Shown here in pieces: positions 1 through 8,934 of a stretch of DNA of 64,000 nucleotides. The stretch is taken from assembly GCA_963812915.1 (NCBI GenBank), contig CAWEXB010000013.1, positions 124,001 to 188,000 on the forward strand. The letters run 5' to 3'. The notes under the pieces were generated by a model. It did no database searches, had not been told where the DNA came from, and saw only the letters and a list, made by a program, of their open reading frames with translations. Numbering within the stretch: the first letter of the stretch is position 1; each line of letters opens with the position of its first letter. This DNA comes from JACVRW01 sp963812915 (GTDB lineage: Bacteria; Actinomycetota; Thermoleophilia; Solirubrobacterales; Thermoleophilaceae). The position numbers were made by a program, and so were the translations under genes.

Positions 1-1
1 C

Positions 2-1939
2 GTGGTTCGACCATCTCTGCGTGCAGAGCACGACGGTGTCGACCTCGAACTGCTCCTTGTGATCGGGCTTCCAGACGTTGTACGCGTGGCACCTGCCGGG
101 CTCGATCTTCTCGAGCATCGTGTAGGGGTGGATGTCCACGCCGAGGCGGTGCAGGTCGCGGTGCAGCATGGGCGCCTCGAGCGTGAACTCCATGTAGTTC
201 GCGATGTCGCCCATCTGAGTGAGGATCCGAACGTCGTGGCCCTCGCCCGCGAGCTTCTGGGCGACCGAGACCCCCATGTAGTAGCCCTCGTTCTCGAGCA
301 CGAGCACCCGCTTGCCGATCTCCTTCTCGCCCTTCACGACCTCGTCGGGCGTGAGCTGCCAGTCGAGCGAGGTGTCGGCGCCCTCGATCACGTCGTGGGT
401 CGCCGGGTTCATGCCGTCGGTGGCGAACTGGCACCCGGTCGCGATGATCACGATCTCAGCCCCGTACTCGAGGATGTCCCCGGTCGACAGCCGCGAGTTC
501 AGATGGACCTCGACGTTCTTCAGCTTGTCGAGCTGGATCTGGCGGTAGTTGACGATCCGCTTCCACTCCCCGAGGCCTCGTGCCGTGCCGCGGCCGATGT
601 TCTCGTTGCCGTCCGAATGGCCGAGCTGGGAGATCCAGTTCACGCAGCCGCCGATCTCCGCGTCGGCCTCGACCAGGTGCACCGCGTCCATGTCGCGCTT
701 GCCGAGCACCATCGCGCACTCCATGCCCGCCGGGCCGGCGCCCACGACCAGCACGCCCTTGTCGCGGTTTGCGGCGGGATGGAACTTCTCGGGGTGCCAC
801 CCGCGCCGGTACTCCTCCCCGGCGGTGGCGTTCTGCGTGCAGATCATCGGCGGACCGCCGACCTCCCAGCGCGAGATGCACTGGTTGCAGCCGATGCACT
901 CGCGGATGTCGTCGGGCCGCCCCTCCTCGATCTTGCGCGGCAGGAACGGATCCGAGATCGACGGCCGCGCCGCGCCGATGATGTCGAACTGGCCCGACCC
1001 GATGATCGCGACCATGGTGTCGGGGTTCGTGATGCGGCCGACGCCGACGACCGCCTTGTTCGTGTGGTCGCCGGCCTTGACCTGCCCCGTGTACGGCTTC
1101 TCGTGGTTCTCCTCGAAGAAGCGCGAGGGACCCGCGTTCTGGCCCCACTCCGCGATGTCGCCGACGGTCAGGTCCCAGAGGTCGACGAGATCGTCGACAT
1201 GCTCGACGAAGCGAACGCCGTCCTCGCCGATCTCGATCGACGACGGGCCGTAGAGCGTGTCGACCGCGAAGCGCGAGGCGATCGCACAGTCGTCACCCAC
1301 CGCCTCGCGCACCTTCTCGAGGCACTCCTTCCAGAAGCGGGCGCGATTCTCGAAGCTGCCGCCGTACTCGTCGGTGCGCTTGTTGTAGAACGGGGAGAGG
1401 AACTGCAGCGGCAGGTACGAGTGCGCCCCGTAGACGTAGACGATGTCGAAGCCGGCGTCCCGCGCGCGCACGGCCGCGTCGACGTACATCTGCTCCACGA
1501 GCTGGATGTCGTCCCTGTCCATGTAGCGGGGGTGGGTGTTGACCTCGAAGTCCGAGGGGATCTGCGACGGCCCGCGCGGGTTGTGGCGCGACTCCATGCA
1601 GGGGGCGTGCGGCCCTCCGTACCAGAGCTCGATCCCGGCCAGCGCGCCGAACTGGTGAAGGCGGTCGCACATGACCGCGAGGTTGCGTACGTCGTCGTCG
1701 TCCCAGATCCGCGCCGACACCCGGTGCGTGTCATCCGACTCGGGGTGGATCGAGCAGTACTCGGTGCAGATGGCGCCCCAGCCGCCCTCCGCCTTCACGC
1801 CGCGGTGGTAGGCCTGGAAACCGGGCTTCTCGGAGCCCGCGCCGATGCAGTGAGGCACCTGATAGAAGCGGTTCTTCAGCGTCTTCGGCCCCAGCTGGAT
1901 CGGCTCGAAGAGGATGTCGTACTTCGGGTCGCGCGCCAT
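2..1939 (-). CDS. tmd: Trimethylamine (or dimethylamine) dehydrogenase, C-terminus cut by window edge
   Basis: Iron-sulfur flavoprotein that oxidatively demethylates trimethylamine to dimethylamine plus formaldehyde, passing electrons to electron-transfer flavoprotein. The reading frame is open for 646 codons and runs off the left edge; family members are about 730 residues. The N-terminal TIM barrel contains QVPHCIGAG, whose Cys31 (Cys30 without Met) is the residue that carries the covalent 6-S-cysteinyl-FMN. The 4Fe-4S ligands appear as CIGCNQCISRW followed by a Cys in GGPPMIC, then a dinucleotide-binding region (VLVVGAGPAGME). The three aromatic residues of the trimethylammonium bowl in the Methylophilus enzyme (Tyr in TEYCS, Trp in DLWDLT, Trp in SRWEVGG) are all kept, which favours TMADH over dimethylamine dehydrogenase, where I recall the Tyr being replaced. 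ATG is preceded by GGAGGA. Recognised by recalled family sequence; substrate is inference. Confidence 0.9.
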   Translation of the reverse strand, partial: MARDPKYDILFEPIQLGPKTLKNRFYQVPHCIGAGSEKPGFQAYHRGVKAEGGWGAICTEYCSIHPESDDTHRVSARIWDDDDVRNLAVMCDRLHQFGALAGIELWYGGPHAPCMESRHNPRGPSQIPSDFEVNTHPRYMDRDDIQLVEQMYVDAAVRARDAGFDIVYVYGAHSYLPLQFLSPFYNKRTDEYGGSFENRARFWKECLEKVREAVGDDCAIASRFAVDTLYGPSSIEIGEDGVRFVEHVDDLVDLWDLTVGDIAEWGQNAGPSRFFEENHEKPYTGQVKAGDHTNKAVVGVGRITNPDTMVAIIGSGQFDIIGAARPSISDPFLPRKIEEGRPDDIRECIGCNQCISRWEVGGPPMICTQNATAGEEYRRGWHPEKFHPAANRDKGVLVVGAGPAGMECAMVLGKRDMDAVHLVEADAEIGGCVNWISQLGHSDGNENIGRGTARGLGEWKRIVNYRQIQLDKLKNVEVHLNSRLSTGDILEYGAEIVIIATGCQFATDGMNPATHDVIEGADTSLDWQLTPDEVVKGEKEIGKRVLVLENEGYYMGVSVAQKLAGEGHDVRILTQMGDIANYMEFTLEAPMLHRDLHRLGVDIHPYTMLEKIEPGRCHAYNVWKPDHKEQFEVDTVVLCTQRWSNH

Positions 1940-1970
1940 GCAGTTCCTCCCCACTCACGGTCCAAGCGAA

Positions 1971-1981
1971 CAAATATGTAC
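1971..1981 (-). promoter_or_regulatory. Candidate operator/promoter element upstream of the TMADH gene
   Basis: On the coding strand this reads GTACATATTTG, 32 bp before the dehydrogenase ATG. It resembles elements before the permease (GTACCAATTGG), the first glutamine-synthetase-like gene (GAACCAATTTG), soxD (GAACCTATTTG) and gmaS (TTACACATTGG). Similar position in four of the five suggests a shared regulator site or a shared -10-like element. Binding protein not shown; the GntR/HutC gene in the island is the obvious candidate. Confidence 0.4.
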
Positions 1982-2031
1982 AGCCGCCTTCTATCGCATT
2001 GCGAGGCGCCTGTCCATGCGGGTGACGGAGC

Positions 2032-2445
2032 CTACCCGTCCGGCGCAACCCAGACCAGGCAGTCCGCCTGCTTGCGCACGCGCCGGGCAATCGTCCGGAA
2101 GCGCCAGCGCCCGGTTCGGCTCAGGTCAGGCCCGAACACGAGCAGGCCCGCGTCGCGCTCGCGGACGACCTCGAGGAGCGCCTTCACCGGGTGCCTCGTG
2201 GTGACGCGTAGCAGCTCCGTCTTGACGCCGAGCTTCCCGGCGCGCGCGGCCGTGGAGCGTACGGCGTCGAGGTCCTCCTCGTGGGGCAGGTTTATTCCCT
2301 CCGGTCCCAGCAGCGCGAACGTCGTCGGGTAAGGGCGAAACGGCAGCAGGTTGGCGATAATGAGCGGCACGCCCGCCTCTAGGGCGCTGTCGATCGCCAT
2401 CCGCTCGGCGCTCGGATCCACCCGCACAGAGAGGGTCGCGAGCAC
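2032..2445 (-). CDS. Universal stress protein (UspA-like), single domain
   Basis: About 137 residues, the normal size of a single Usp domain. The chain opens with a beta strand (VLATLSVRVDP), has SALEAGVPLIIANLLP in the middle, and ends with a Usp-like core: VKALLEVVRERDAGLLVFGPD followed by a basic RWRFRTIARRVRKQADCLVWVAPDG, a place where Usp proteins usually carry the nucleotide-binding G-x2-G-x9-G(S/T) loop. That loop is not well conserved here, so ATP binding is doubtful. A GTG start was chosen because it gives the family length; the open frame extends far upstream without domain-like sequence and no good ribosome site is visible. It lies between the TMADH gene and the divergent permease. 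Confidence 0.6.
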   Translation of the reverse strand: MLATLSVRVDPSAERMAIDSALEAGVPLIIANLLPFRPYPTTFALLGPEGINLPHEEDLDAVRSTAARAGKLGVKTELLRVTTRHPVKALLEVVRERDAGLLVFGPDLSRTGRWRFRTIARRVRKQADCLVWVAPDG

Positions 2446-2590
2446 TACGGGACGGGCGCGAGTGGGCTCGGCCCGGATGCGCGTGACTTCGTCGTGGCGA
2501 TCCCGCAGCTTAGGCACAGGGTTCGATGAAGAATCGTACGCGCCCGTTGACGGAGCCCGAGTGCCGTGGTAGAAGACCGTAGGTTCTGCT

Positions 2591-2604
2591 GTACCAATTG
2601 GTAC
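2591..2604. promoter_or_regulatory. Perfect 14-bp palindrome in the permease promoter region
   Basis: GTACCAATTGGTAC is a perfect inverted repeat, 37 bp before the permease ATG and in the divergent gap between the Usp and permease genes. It is the most symmetrical version of the AATTGG-type element also found before other methylamine genes of the island. A dimeric GntR/HutC-type repressor would fit such a site; that is inference. Confidence 0.5.
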
Positions 2605-2640
2605 GAGAGCTGCCGGGACACCAACGGAGAGGGAGGGTCT

Positions 2641-4137
2641 ATGGCGTCGGCCGAAGTTGAGGAGAGACAACTCCTCAAGGCGATGACGTGGTGGGACGGC
2701 TTCGTCATCGCGCTTGCGAATCCCGGCTTCCTGATCGCCGCGCTCGGCGCCTCGATCGGGGTCCTGGGCACGACCGGCGCCTTCGTGCTGTGGACGATCT
2801 CGGTTGTCCTCGGCGCGCTTCAAAACAACGTTTACGCCGAGATGGCAACGATGTTCCCGCAAAAAGCGGGGGGAATCTCTCTCTACGCGCACGAGGCCTG
2901 GCGCAAGTACCTCTCTCTCATCGGCCCGCTGGCCACGTTCGGCTACTGGTTCGCCTGGTCGAGCGTCCTGGCGATCAACGGCTACGTCATCGGCACGCTC
3001 GTGCAGGCGGAGTGGTTCTCGGACACCACGTTCACCCAGGACTTGGGCAACTTCCAGTGGAGCCTCCCCGTCTGGATAGGGATCGCCTGCATCATCGCCG
3101 TGTGGCTCTTCAACGTATTCGGCGTGCGGCCGGCCGTGTGGGTCGGCTACGTCACGGGCGGCATGCTGTTGCTCCCGGCTGCCGTCTTGATGTTCCTGCC
3201 CTACCTGACCGGCGACTGGCAGAGCAGCAACATGACCTGGGAGATCGGGGCAGGCGGCGGTCTGGGGCTGGCCCTGACCTGGCTCTACTTCATGGGCTGG
3301 TCGTCCTATGGCTTCGAGACGGTCGCGGCGTTTGCGCCCGAGTACCACGATGCCGAGACCGACACCCCGAGGGCGCTGCGCGCCTCTGCCGCCTTCTCAG
3401 TGGTGGTCTACGCGCTGTTGCCGCTGGGGATCGGTGGAACGCTCGGCACCGCGGCGATCGCCGATGATGCCACGGCGATCGCGTTCTACACCCAGGCCTT
3501 CGATGTGCTCGTTGGGAACGCGCTCGCGAACGTCCTAGTCGTATGCCTGATCGCAGGGCTGTTGCTCTCGATGAACACCGCGACCATGGACGGTTCGCGC
3601 GCGCTCTACGGGATATCCCGAGACGGCATGACCACGAAGTGGCTCGGCCGGCTGAACCGCTACAGCGTGCCCGGCATCGCCATGACTGCGGACGTCCTCC
3701 TCAACCTGTGGCTGATCTCCTACTTCGGCTATCCGCTGGACATCCTGGCGGCGGGCAATCTCGGCTACATGCTGGCGCACGTGTTCGCGCTCAGCGGCTT
3801 CCTGCTGCTGCGCAAGGATCGGCCCAACTGGCCGCGGCCGATCAGGCTCGCAACGGTATGGCTGCCGATCGCCGCGCTTCTGGCTGCGATCAACCTCACC
3901 TTCATCGTCGTCGGCGGGTTCATCTACTCCGGCGGGTTCCTGGGAATCGACACCGCGTACGGCTACGGATGGGACAAAACCCGCATCGGCCTGATCGTGC
4001 TGGCCGTGGGACTCCTGCTGTATGTCTACCGCCACGTCGTGGAAGACCATACGGGCATCCGGCTGCGCGAGAAGACGCCTACGATGCCGGAGGAAGCGGC
4101 GCCCGCGGCGGCGGCGCCCACGGCGGCGGGAACGTAG
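2641..4137 (+). CDS. APC-superfamily amine/amino-acid permease
   Basis: About 498 residues with roughly twelve hydrophobic segments and no signal peptide. The first segment (WDGFVIALANPGFLIAALGASIG) and the second (NNVYAEMATMFPQKAGGISLYAHEAW) match the amino acid-polyamine-organocation fold, where glycine-rich breaks in TM1 bind substrate and the following loop carries the conserved E-x6-P-x-G-G-x-Y pattern. The C-terminal tail is Ala/Pro rich and cytosolic. ATG follows GGGAGG by a few bases. Placement beside TMADH and two methylamine-type modules, and a related promoter element, suggest uptake of an amine or of glutamate-related compounds. Exact substrate cannot be read from sequence. Confidence 0.8.
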   Translation: MASAEVEERQLLKAMTWWDGFVIALANPGFLIAALGASIGVLGTTGAFVLWTISVVLGALQNNVYAEMATMFPQKAGGISLYAHEAWRKYLSLIGPLATFGYWFAWSSVLAINGYVIGTLVQAEWFSDTTFTQDLGNFQWSLPVWIGIACIIAVWLFNVFGVRPAVWVGYVTGGMLLLPAAVLMFLPYLTGDWQSSNMTWEIGAGGGLGLALTWLYFMGWSSYGFETVAAFAPEYHDAETDTPRALRASAAFSVVVYALLPLGIGGTLGTAAIADDATAIAFYTQAFDVLVGNALANVLVVCLIAGLLLSMNTATMDGSRALYGISRDGMTTKWLGRLNRYSVPGIAMTADVLLNLWLISYFGYPLDILAAGNLGYMLAHVFALSGFLLLRKDRPNWPRPIRLATVWLPIAALLAAINLTFIVVGGFIYSGGFLGIDTAYGYGWDKTRIGLIVLAVGLLLYVYRHVVEDHTGIRLREKTPTMPEEAAPAAAAPTAAGT

Positions 4138-4144
4138 TCCGGAC

Positions 4145-4573
4145 CTACTCGGGCCGGAGCTCCCAGCGAGGCAGCTCCGCGATCGCTCGGCGGTAGCGCT
4201 TGCGGTGGGCCGGGCGGACGAAGAGGAACCAGGTCATCACGGCCAAGGGGAGAAGTATGAAGACCGAGAACAGGTTCCCGGTCAGCGTGAAGAAGATCGC
4301 AGCGGCGGCCACGACCAGCCCGTAGACGACCGGCAGGACGCGGAAGCGGAGCTGGGTGCGGCGGATTAGTTCGTACTGGTGGGGCGGGATCTGCTGCGTG
4401 TTCCAGCGCTTGCCGCAGCGCCCGCATCGCCACGTCTCGCCATAGTGCAGGTCGCGCTTCTCGCCGCACTCGCACGTGACCGCGATCGGCGGGCCGCGCA
4501 GGATCCACCCCGGCTCCTCGTGGCCCACGCGCTCGCGCTCGGCGGCCTTCTTCCAGGGTGGTCTCAGGTCCAC
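4145..4573 (-). CDS. Small zinc-ribbon membrane protein at the end of amine module 1
   Basis: About 142 residues. The N-terminal half has a four-cysteine zinc ribbon (CECGEKRDLHYG then WRCGRCGKRW). The C-terminal half has two closely spaced hydrophobic segments (VVYGLVVAAAAIFFTLTG and LFSVFILLPLAVMTWFLF) and ends in a basic tail. The GTG start overlaps the stop of the upstream FAD oxidase gene, so the two are probably translationally coupled. I do not recognise a named family. Location suggests a membrane-anchored accessory protein of module 1, possibly for redox coupling or metal sensing, but nothing catalytic is visible. Confidence 0.6.
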   Translation of the reverse strand: MDLRPPWKKAAERERVGHEEPGWILRGPPIAVTCECGEKRDLHYGETWRCGRCGKRWNTQQIPPHQYELIRRTQLRFRVLPVVYGLVVAAAAIFFTLTGNLFSVFILLPLAVMTWFLFVRPAHRKRYRRAIAELPRWELRPE

Positions 4574-5805
4574 GGATACGGCCCGCTCGAGGCAGTGTGG
4601 AGGTCGCCGGCCGCGAAGCGCCGCAGCCGGAACGGGTCGAGACGCGGCTCCCCGCCGTCGAGCATGTCGTCCGCCGCCAGCCGGCCGATCGCCAGCGTCT
4701 TGAAGCCGTGGCCCGAGTCGACGATCGCGTATACGTTCGGCAGCGCCCAGTCGCACACAGGGTAATTGTCGGGGGTGTGCGCCACGATGCCGCCGGCGGC
4801 GCTAACGCGCCAGTCGTCGGCCCGGCCCCGGAAGCGTCGCAGCGCCGAGGCTAGGCCCGACACGAAGAACTCCGGGAAGTCGAGCTCCGCCGCGTGCTCC
4901 GGGTTTTCCGGGCCGTATGGATCGAGCTCGGGATTCGAGAGCAGCACGGGCAGGCCACCTCCCGTGATGCCGGTGCCGGTGCGGCCCATCCTGAAGTAGA
5001 TCCCCCACGCCCCCTCCACAAGGTCGTGACCGTCGCGATCGGAGCGCAGCGGGCCGGCTTGGTCGAGGTGGACCACGGGCGCCTCGCTGCCGGCGGAGCC
5101 GCTGAGGCCGACGCCGCGGAGAGAGAATTCGCCCTCTTGGGCCTTCCAGTAGGAGACCAGGGGCCGAGGGTCGAGTCCCAGCATGCTCCAAACCCGCGCG
5201 GCCCACGGGCCCGGCGCCACCACCACCGTCTCGCACTCGAGCCGACCCTCGCTCGTCACGAGCGCCTCCACGCCGCTTTCCCCCAGCTCGAACGCGCCCA
5301 CCTCCACTCCCTCGCGGATCTCGGCGCCCGCCGCCCTGGCAAGCTCTGCGAGGCGGCGAACGGTCTGCATCGAGTCGGCCCAGCCGCCGCGGCGCTCGTG
5401 CAGCACGGCCTCGACGGGAGCGTCCCAGTCCGACCAGGTCCAGGAGAGGTACTCGCGGCACCGCTCGGCGCCCAGCACCAGCTCCGAGTCGTACCCGGCC
5501 CGCTCGTGCTGCTCGCGGATTGCGACCAGGTCGTCGACCTGCGCGGGAGGCACCGCGGCGATGTAGCCGACCTGGCGGAAGCCGTAGGCCTCCGGCTCCT
5601 CCTCGAACATCTCCACCGACAGGCGGACGAGGTCGGTTATCGCCTCCGAGCGATAGTAGTTGCGGACGATCCCGCCGGCGATGCCCGAGGCACCCGCTCC
5701 GAGCCGCCCCTTGTCGAGCACGAGGACGTCCGCTCCGCGCTCGGCGAGCCCCCAGGCGACCGAGAGCCCGTTCACACCGCCGCCTACGACGATGTGAGAC
5801 GCCAC
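4564..5805 (-). CDS. FAD-dependent amine oxidase, DAO family (second of a tandem pair)
   Basis: About 413 residues, a single-chain D-amino-acid-oxidase/sarcosine-oxidase-beta-type flavoprotein. The Rossmann motif GGGVNGLSVAWGLAERGADV starts near residue 8, followed by LVLDKG and GAGASGIAGGIVRNYY. The C-terminal FAD-contact region (DNYPVCDWALPNVYAIVDSGHGF, then KTLAIGRLAADDML) is intact. The GTG start has GGAG seven bases upstream and begins one base after the stop of the preceding paralogue; both end with almost the same PYPW tail. Genes upstream encode a glutamine-synthetase-like ligase and glutamate-synthase-like proteins, so a gamma-N-substituted or N-alkylated glutamate is a plausible substrate. 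Substrate is unknown. Confidence 0.75.
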   Translation of the reverse strand: MASHIVVGGGVNGLSVAWGLAERGADVLVLDKGRLGAGASGIAGGIVRNYYRSEAITDLVRLSVEMFEEEPEAYGFRQVGYIAAVPPAQVDDLVAIREQHERAGYDSELVLGAERCREYLSWTWSDWDAPVEAVLHERRGGWADSMQTVRRLAELARAAGAEIREGVEVGAFELGESGVEALVTSEGRLECETVVVAPGPWAARVWSMLGLDPRPLVSYWKAQEGEFSLRGVGLSGSAGSEAPVVHLDQAGPLRSDRDGHDLVEGAWGIYFRMGRTGTGITGGGLPVLLSNPELDPYGPENPEHAAELDFPEFFVSGLASALRRFRGRADDWRVSAAGGIVAHTPDNYPVCDWALPNVYAIVDSGHGFKTLAIGRLAADDMLDGGEPRLDPFRLRRFAAGDLHTASSGPYPWT

Positions 5806-5806
5806 G

Positions 5807-7067
5807 TTAGCTCCAGGGGTACGGGCTGTTCGACACCGGATGCAGGTCGCCGGTCGCGAAGCGCTCATAGCGGAAGGGGTGCAGCAGCGAGGAGTGCTCG
5901 CCTCCGAGCACGCGGGCGATCTCGCGGCCCACGGCGATCATCTTGTAGCCGTGGTTCGAGTCCGCGGCCACGAACACGTTGGGGCGCATGTAGTCGAACA
6001 CCGGGAAGTTGTCGGCCGTGAACGCGCCCACGCCGCCCGAGCGCGTATGCCGGTATCGCGGCCGCGAGCCCTGGAAACGCTCCATGCAATGCGAGAGCGC
6101 GGCGCACCACATGTCCGGAAAGCCGGGCTCGACCGTTCCCGTCGGGTAGGGGTCGATCTCGAACTCGTGGCCTTTGGGCAGCGGCTCGGCCCCGCCCTGC
6201 ACCGAGTGCTTGTCCTGCTTGAAGTAGACGCCCCATTGGCCGTCCGTGATCAACCGGCCGGAGTCGTCGCGCAGCGGAGCGTGGCTGTCCACGTGCAACA
6301 CCGGGGGCAGCGAGCCGTCGGCGGTCACGAAGATCCGCGGATCGACCTGGATCTCGCCCTCCTGGAGGTACCAGTAGGTCCACATCTCGCGCTCGACGCC
6401 GTCGACCTCGAGCCGGCGCGGCAGGCCCAGGAGCTGCCAGAAGCGCGCCACCCACGGCCCCACGGCCACCGTGACGTCCTCGACACCGATCGGGCCGGCT
6501 GCTCGTCTGCACGGAGGTGACCGCGCCCGATTCGTCGAAGTCGAAGCCCGTTACCCGCACGCCGTCCTCTATCTCCGCCCCGGCGGCGCGGGCCTTGGCT
6601 GCGAGGCCGTACATGGAGTCCTTGTTGAAGGCGAAGCCGCCCTGATTCTCGTGCAGGCAGACGGTCAGCCCAGCCGCGCGCCAATCCGGGAAGAGCGAGC
6701 GCATGTGGGCGGCCACCTCGGACTCGCCGAGGATCAGGTCCGATCCATAGCCGATCCGCTGCTGGCGCTCGTAGACGGCGCTCAGATCGGCCTCCTGGTC
6801 ACCGTCGCCCACGACGATGTAGCCCGAGCCGTGGTAGGCGAAGGTCTCGGGGTCGGACTCCCAGATCTCCACGCACGCGGCCATCAGGTCCTGCATGGCG
6901 GGCTGGAAGTAGTTGTTGCGCACGACCCCGCACGCGATGCCGGAGGCGCCGGCGGCCACGCCGGTCTGGTCCACCACGAGTACCTCTTCGCCCGCGTCGG
7001 CCAGGTGCCAGGCGGTCGAGAGTCCGTGGACCCCGGCTCCGATCACGAGGTGCTTGACGCTCCGCAT
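5807..7067 (-). CDS. FAD-dependent amine oxidase, DAO family (first of a tandem pair; one frameshift)
   Basis: Paralogue of the next gene, about 419 residues once a single break is bridged. The N-terminal part carries GAGVHGLSTAWHLADAGEEVLVVD and GVAAGASGIACGVVRNNY; the C-terminal part has WGVYFKQDKHSVQGGAEPL, DNFPVFDYMRPNVFVAADSNHG and the SNSPYPWS end. The frame changes at a GGG run near 6492-6494 (CCC on the coding strand). Dropping one base restores a continuous DAO-like sequence (SSRPIGVEDVTVAVGPWVARFW), so I regard it as one gene with an artefactual or very recent +1 change. ATG lies 5 bp after the stop of the FMN-subunit gene. Presumed to oxidise the product of the ligase/transferase steps; substrate unknown. 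Confidence 0.7.
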
Positions 7068-7071
7068 GGAG

Positions 7072-8931
7072 TCAGTGAGGCGGCGGCTCCCAGCCCTCGA
7101 GCACCGGAGGGCGCCAGTCCTCGCCGACCGTCCGAGTGTCCTCGACCCAGGGCCCAAGCTCCGGCTGCGAGAACTTGCAGTGAGCCTCCTTCAGCCGGAT
7201 GCCGTAGGAGTTGCCGGCCTGAAGGTGCGCGATCAGGACCTTGCGGGCGATCTCGTTCTCGCGCCCCTCTGGGATCGGGAAGTAGATCTTGAGGAAGGAG
7301 TTCGAATAGCGGTCGAAGACCGCCGGCATGCCCTCCTCCTCGAGCAGCTCGATGTCCTCGAGCCAGTTGATGTCGCGGCCGGGGGTGGCCGCGTCGAGAT
7401 CGATGTGCTCGACCTGGGCGACGTCCTCCTGATAGGGAAAGCGGTGGCCCGCCAGGTACTCGGCGTCGATCGCGAAGACCTTCTGCGGCTCCTCCGTCAT
7501 CGCTCGACGACCCTCTTCCGCTTCCGGAAGCCGGTCGATCGGATTCTCGAGGTAGCGATCGAGCATCGTCTTGATCTCGTCGAGCGCCCGCTCCTCGGAA
7601 ACCCCCGGGATGTAGTCGGTGCCGGCGAGTGGCACGCGCGCCATCGCGGCGGCCTCGGTGGTGAGCGCGGCGAGGTCCTCGGGCTCGAGCGAGTGAATGT
7701 TCGTCTTGCCGCACGCGCGCGCGAGCATCTGGACCTCGAGGGTCAGCGTGTGCAGGAAGTTGTAGACGCGCTGGGCGGCGTCCTCGACGTGCAGCCGCTT
7801 GCGCAGCTCCGGGTCCTGAGTGGTGATCCCCACCGGGCAACGACCCGTGTGGCAGTGGTAGCACTGCCCCGCCGGCACGCCGATCGTGCCCTCGTAGTCC
7901 GTGACGCCCGGGATCTCCTTGTTGCAGTTGAGCGCCATCAGCGCCGAGTGGCCGATCGCGACCGCCTTGGCCCCGAGCGCGAGGCACTTGGCCACGTCGC
8001 CGCCGTTGCGGATGCCGCCGGCCACGACGAGGTCGATCTCGTCGACGAGGCCGACGTCCTCCAGCGCCCGGCGCGCCTCCGGGATGGCGGCCATCAGCGG
8101 GATGCCCGTCTCCTCGGTGGCGATGTGCGGCCCTGCTCCGGTGCTGCCCTCCGCCCCGTCCAGGTAGATGATGTCCGGCCCGCACTTGGCGGCCATGCGC
8201 ACGTCGTCGTAAACGCGGGCGGCGCCCAGCTTGAGCTGGATCGGGATCTCGTAGTTGGTCGCCTCGCGGGTCTCCTGGACCTTGAGGGAGAGGTCGTCCG
8301 GGCCGAGCCAGTCGGGGTGGCGGGCCGGCGAGCGCTGGTCGATGCCGGGCGGCAGCGATCGCATCTCGGCTACCTGCTCGGTCACCTTCTGCCCCATCAG
8401 ATGGCCACCCAGGCCGACCTTGCACCCCTGGCCGATGAAGAACTCCACCCCGTCGGCCAGCATCAGGTGGTGCGGGTTGAAGCCGTACCGGCTCTGGATG
8501 ATCTGGTAGTACCACTTGGTCGAGAGGTCGCGCTCGGGCGGCGTCATCCCGCCCTCGCCGGAGCAGGTCGCCGACCCCGCCATCGAGGCGCCCTTCGCGA
8601 GCGCCATCTTGGCCTCGAGCGAGAGCGCGCCGAAGCTCATGCCCGTGATGTAGACGGGGATGTCGAGCTCGAGCGGCTTCTTCGCGAAGCGCGCGCCGAG
8701 CACCGTCTTCGTGACGCATTTCTCCCGGTAGCCCTCGATCACGAAGCGCGTGAGCGTGCCGGGCAGGAACATCAGCTCGTCCCAGTGCGGCATCTTCTTG
8801 AAGACCGAGAAGCCGCGCATGCGGTAGCGGCCGAGCTCGGCCTTCATGTGGATGTCGTTCATGACCTCCGGGGTGAAGATCTGGCTCTGCCCCAGGACGG
8901 CGCGGCGGGAGGGTGCGTTCTCGTCGGCCAT
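7072..8931 (-). CDS. Glutamate-synthase-like FMN subunit with Cys cluster and extra C-terminal domain (MgsC-like, module 1)
   Basis: 619 residues. Residues about 85-445 form the FMN-binding glutamate synthase barrel (YITGMSFGALSLEAK, GEGGMTPPERD, FIGQGCKVGLGGHLMGQKV, YLDGAEGSTGAGP, VAGGIRNGGDVAK). It keeps the iron-sulfur cysteines of the family at 357, 360 and 365 (CYHCHTGRCPVG), unlike the module 2 copy. About 170 extra residues follow the barrel (from EERALDEIKTMLDRYL to EGWEPPPH); the last 100 contain NSFLKIYFPIPEGRENEIARK, which I do not recognise. It probably transfers a substituted amino group from the ligase product to 2-oxoglutarate together with the two upstream proteins. It lies 3 bp from the GXGXG gene, in an operon with it. 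Confidence 0.8.
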   Translation of the reverse strand: MADENAPSRRAVLGQSQIFTPEVMNDIHMKAELGRYRMRGFSVFKKMPHWDELMFLPGTLTRFVIEGYREKCVTKTVLGARFAKKPLELDIPVYITGMSFGALSLEAKMALAKGASMAGSATCSGEGGMTPPERDLSTKWYYQIIQSRYGFNPHHLMLADGVEFFIGQGCKVGLGGHLMGQKVTEQVAEMRSLPPGIDQRSPARHPDWLGPDDLSLKVQETREATNYEIPIQLKLGAARVYDDVRMAAKCGPDIIYLDGAEGSTGAGPHIATEETGIPLMAAIPEARRALEDVGLVDEIDLVVAGGIRNGGDVAKCLALGAKAVAIGHSALMALNCNKEIPGVTDYEGTIGVPAGQCYHCHTGRCPVGITTQDPELRKRLHVEDAAQRVYNFLHTLTLEVQMLARACGKTNIHSLEPEDLAALTTEAAAMARVPLAGTDYIPGVSEERALDEIKTMLDRYLENPIDRLPEAEEGRRAMTEEPQKVFAIDAEYLAGHRFPYQEDVAQVEHIDLDAATPGRDINWLEDIELLEEEGMPAVFDRYSNSFLKIYFPIPEGRENEIARKVLIAHLQAGNSYGIRLKEAHCKFSQPELGPWVEDTRTVGEDWRPPVLEGWEPPPH

Positions 8932-8934
8932 GTC

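Noticed and set aside
4564..7067. One gene duplicated by assembly error
   Set aside because: The two oxidases share motifs but differ clearly in most residues and have separate start and stop signals.
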